Below are positions 40,742-40,963 of a DNA stretch of 40,963 bases, piece by piece. This DNA is from JAJBWD01 sp041670885 (GTDB lineage Bacteria; Bacillota; Clostridia; Clostridiales; Clostridiaceae). The notes beneath the pieces are model-generated. The model made no database searches, was not told where the DNA came from, and was given only the letters and a program-made list of their open reading frames with translations. The stretch is from assembly GCA_041670885.1 (NCBI GenBank), contig JBAXYJ010000003.1:1-40963 (forward strand), read 5' to 3'. Position numbers and translations under genes: made by a program. Each line of letters opens with the position of its first letter. Position 1 is the first letter of the stretch.

Positions 40742-40963
40742 GTCTTTGGTGGCACAGTATTCTAGTCAGCCAAATATCCTTTGAAGGCGGGGCTAAAAAT
40801 CCGTTAAAGGGCATATCGATGAAGTTCCTCGTGCTTGCTTTTAACGCCCAGTTGAGGGCTTGTGCTGGGAGTAAGAGGGATGGGGCGAACGTAATGGCAT
40901 ACGGAATTGACCCTACCTTCGTGGAGACCATTTGCTGTGTTTAAGGTTAGTCGCCTTATATAC
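40742..40963 (+). ncRNA. ole: OLE RNA, 5' part (cut by window end)
   Basis: About 220 bases with markedly higher G+C than the surroundings and no open frame of coding character. OLE (ornate, large, extremophilic) RNA is known from anaerobic and extremophilic Firmicutes and lies in nusB-folD-xseA-xseB-ispA-dxs operons, exactly the position here. The 5' end GGTGGCACAG (40748-40757) and later GGCGGGGCT, TTGAGGGCT and TTCGTGGAGACCA agree with my memory of the family. Helices visible: CGTTAAA/TTTAACG (40802-40808 with 40840-40846), CCCAG/CTGGG (40847-40851 with 40864-40868), CACAG/CTGTG (40753-40757 with 40935-40939). The full RNA is about 600 bases, so most lies beyond the window. Confidence 0.8.

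Noticed and set aside
40710..40931. Minus-strand open frame of 73 codons across the RNA after ispA
   Set aside because: It overlaps the structured RNA and its promoter completely, has no ribosome site and no recognisable protein features; it is a by-product of the GC-rich RNA sequence.

Overview
The window looks like a chromosome segment of a low-GC, endospore-forming Firmicute of the class Clostridia, most like Clostridium in the broad sense. The evidence is the strongly A+T-rich codon use, a complete spoIIIA sporulation operon, a MurE with the meso-diaminopimelate DNPR motif, PyrR-controlled pyrimidine genes, and the conserved nusB-folD-xseA-xseB-ispA order. Almost all genes lie on the + strand in tightly packed, often overlapping operons. 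Only rqcH (22372-24063) is on the minus strand. I see no prophage, no complete insertion sequence, no tRNA or rRNA and no CRISPR array.

Layout. (1) 1-957: 3' part of an asparaginase gene, then a terminator. (2) 1108-12765: division and cell wall (dcw) cluster mraZ, rsmH, ftsL, spoVD-type PBP, murE, murF, mraY, SEDS protein (spoVE/ftsW), ftsQ/divIB, then DUF881-sbp-DUF881; it is preceded by a three-repeat MraZ operator. murD, murG, murC, ftsA and ftsZ are not here. (3) 12822-15614: yggS, sepF, ylmG, ylmH, divIVA, the usual Gram-positive division and ribosome-rescue neighbourhood. (4) 15653-18408: a core-only DAHP synthase, a DksA/YteA-like zinc-finger protein, lspA and an RluD-type pseudouridine synthase. 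(5) 18441-20398: pyrR and a uracil permease with two PyrR RNA sites, one an attenuator and one that appears to act on translation. (6) 20455-24063: exoA and an RlmL-like methyltransferase, converging on rqcH. (7) 24181-29599: dapF followed by a compact type IV pilus/ComG-like assembly cluster (prepilin peptidase, ATPase, platform protein, four prepilin-like proteins). (8) 29679-31445: Xaa-Pro aminopeptidase and efp. (9) 31454-31605: a structured noncoding stretch and a terminator. (10) 31616-36524: spoIIIAA to spoIIIAH behind a good sigma-E-like promoter. (11) 36525-40703: asp23, nusB, folD, xseA, xseB, ispA. (12) 40707-40963: a strong promoter and the 5' part of a large structured RNA that I identify as OLE RNA, cut by the window end.

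How the genes fit together: lipid II precursor synthesis (murE, murF, mraY), its use at the septum (SEDS protein plus class B PBP, ftsL, ftsQ), placement of the septum (sepF, divIVA) and DAP supply (dapF) all serve the cell wall. The spoIIIA operon builds the mother-cell side of the forespore channel. The last operon supplies NusB antitermination, one-carbon metabolism, exonuclease VII and prenyl diphosphate synthesis, the known setting of OLE RNA. The points most worth a second look are the OLE RNA, a FolD that lacks its expected catalytic lysine and glutamine, the two different PyrR controls, and the unexplained structured element after efp.
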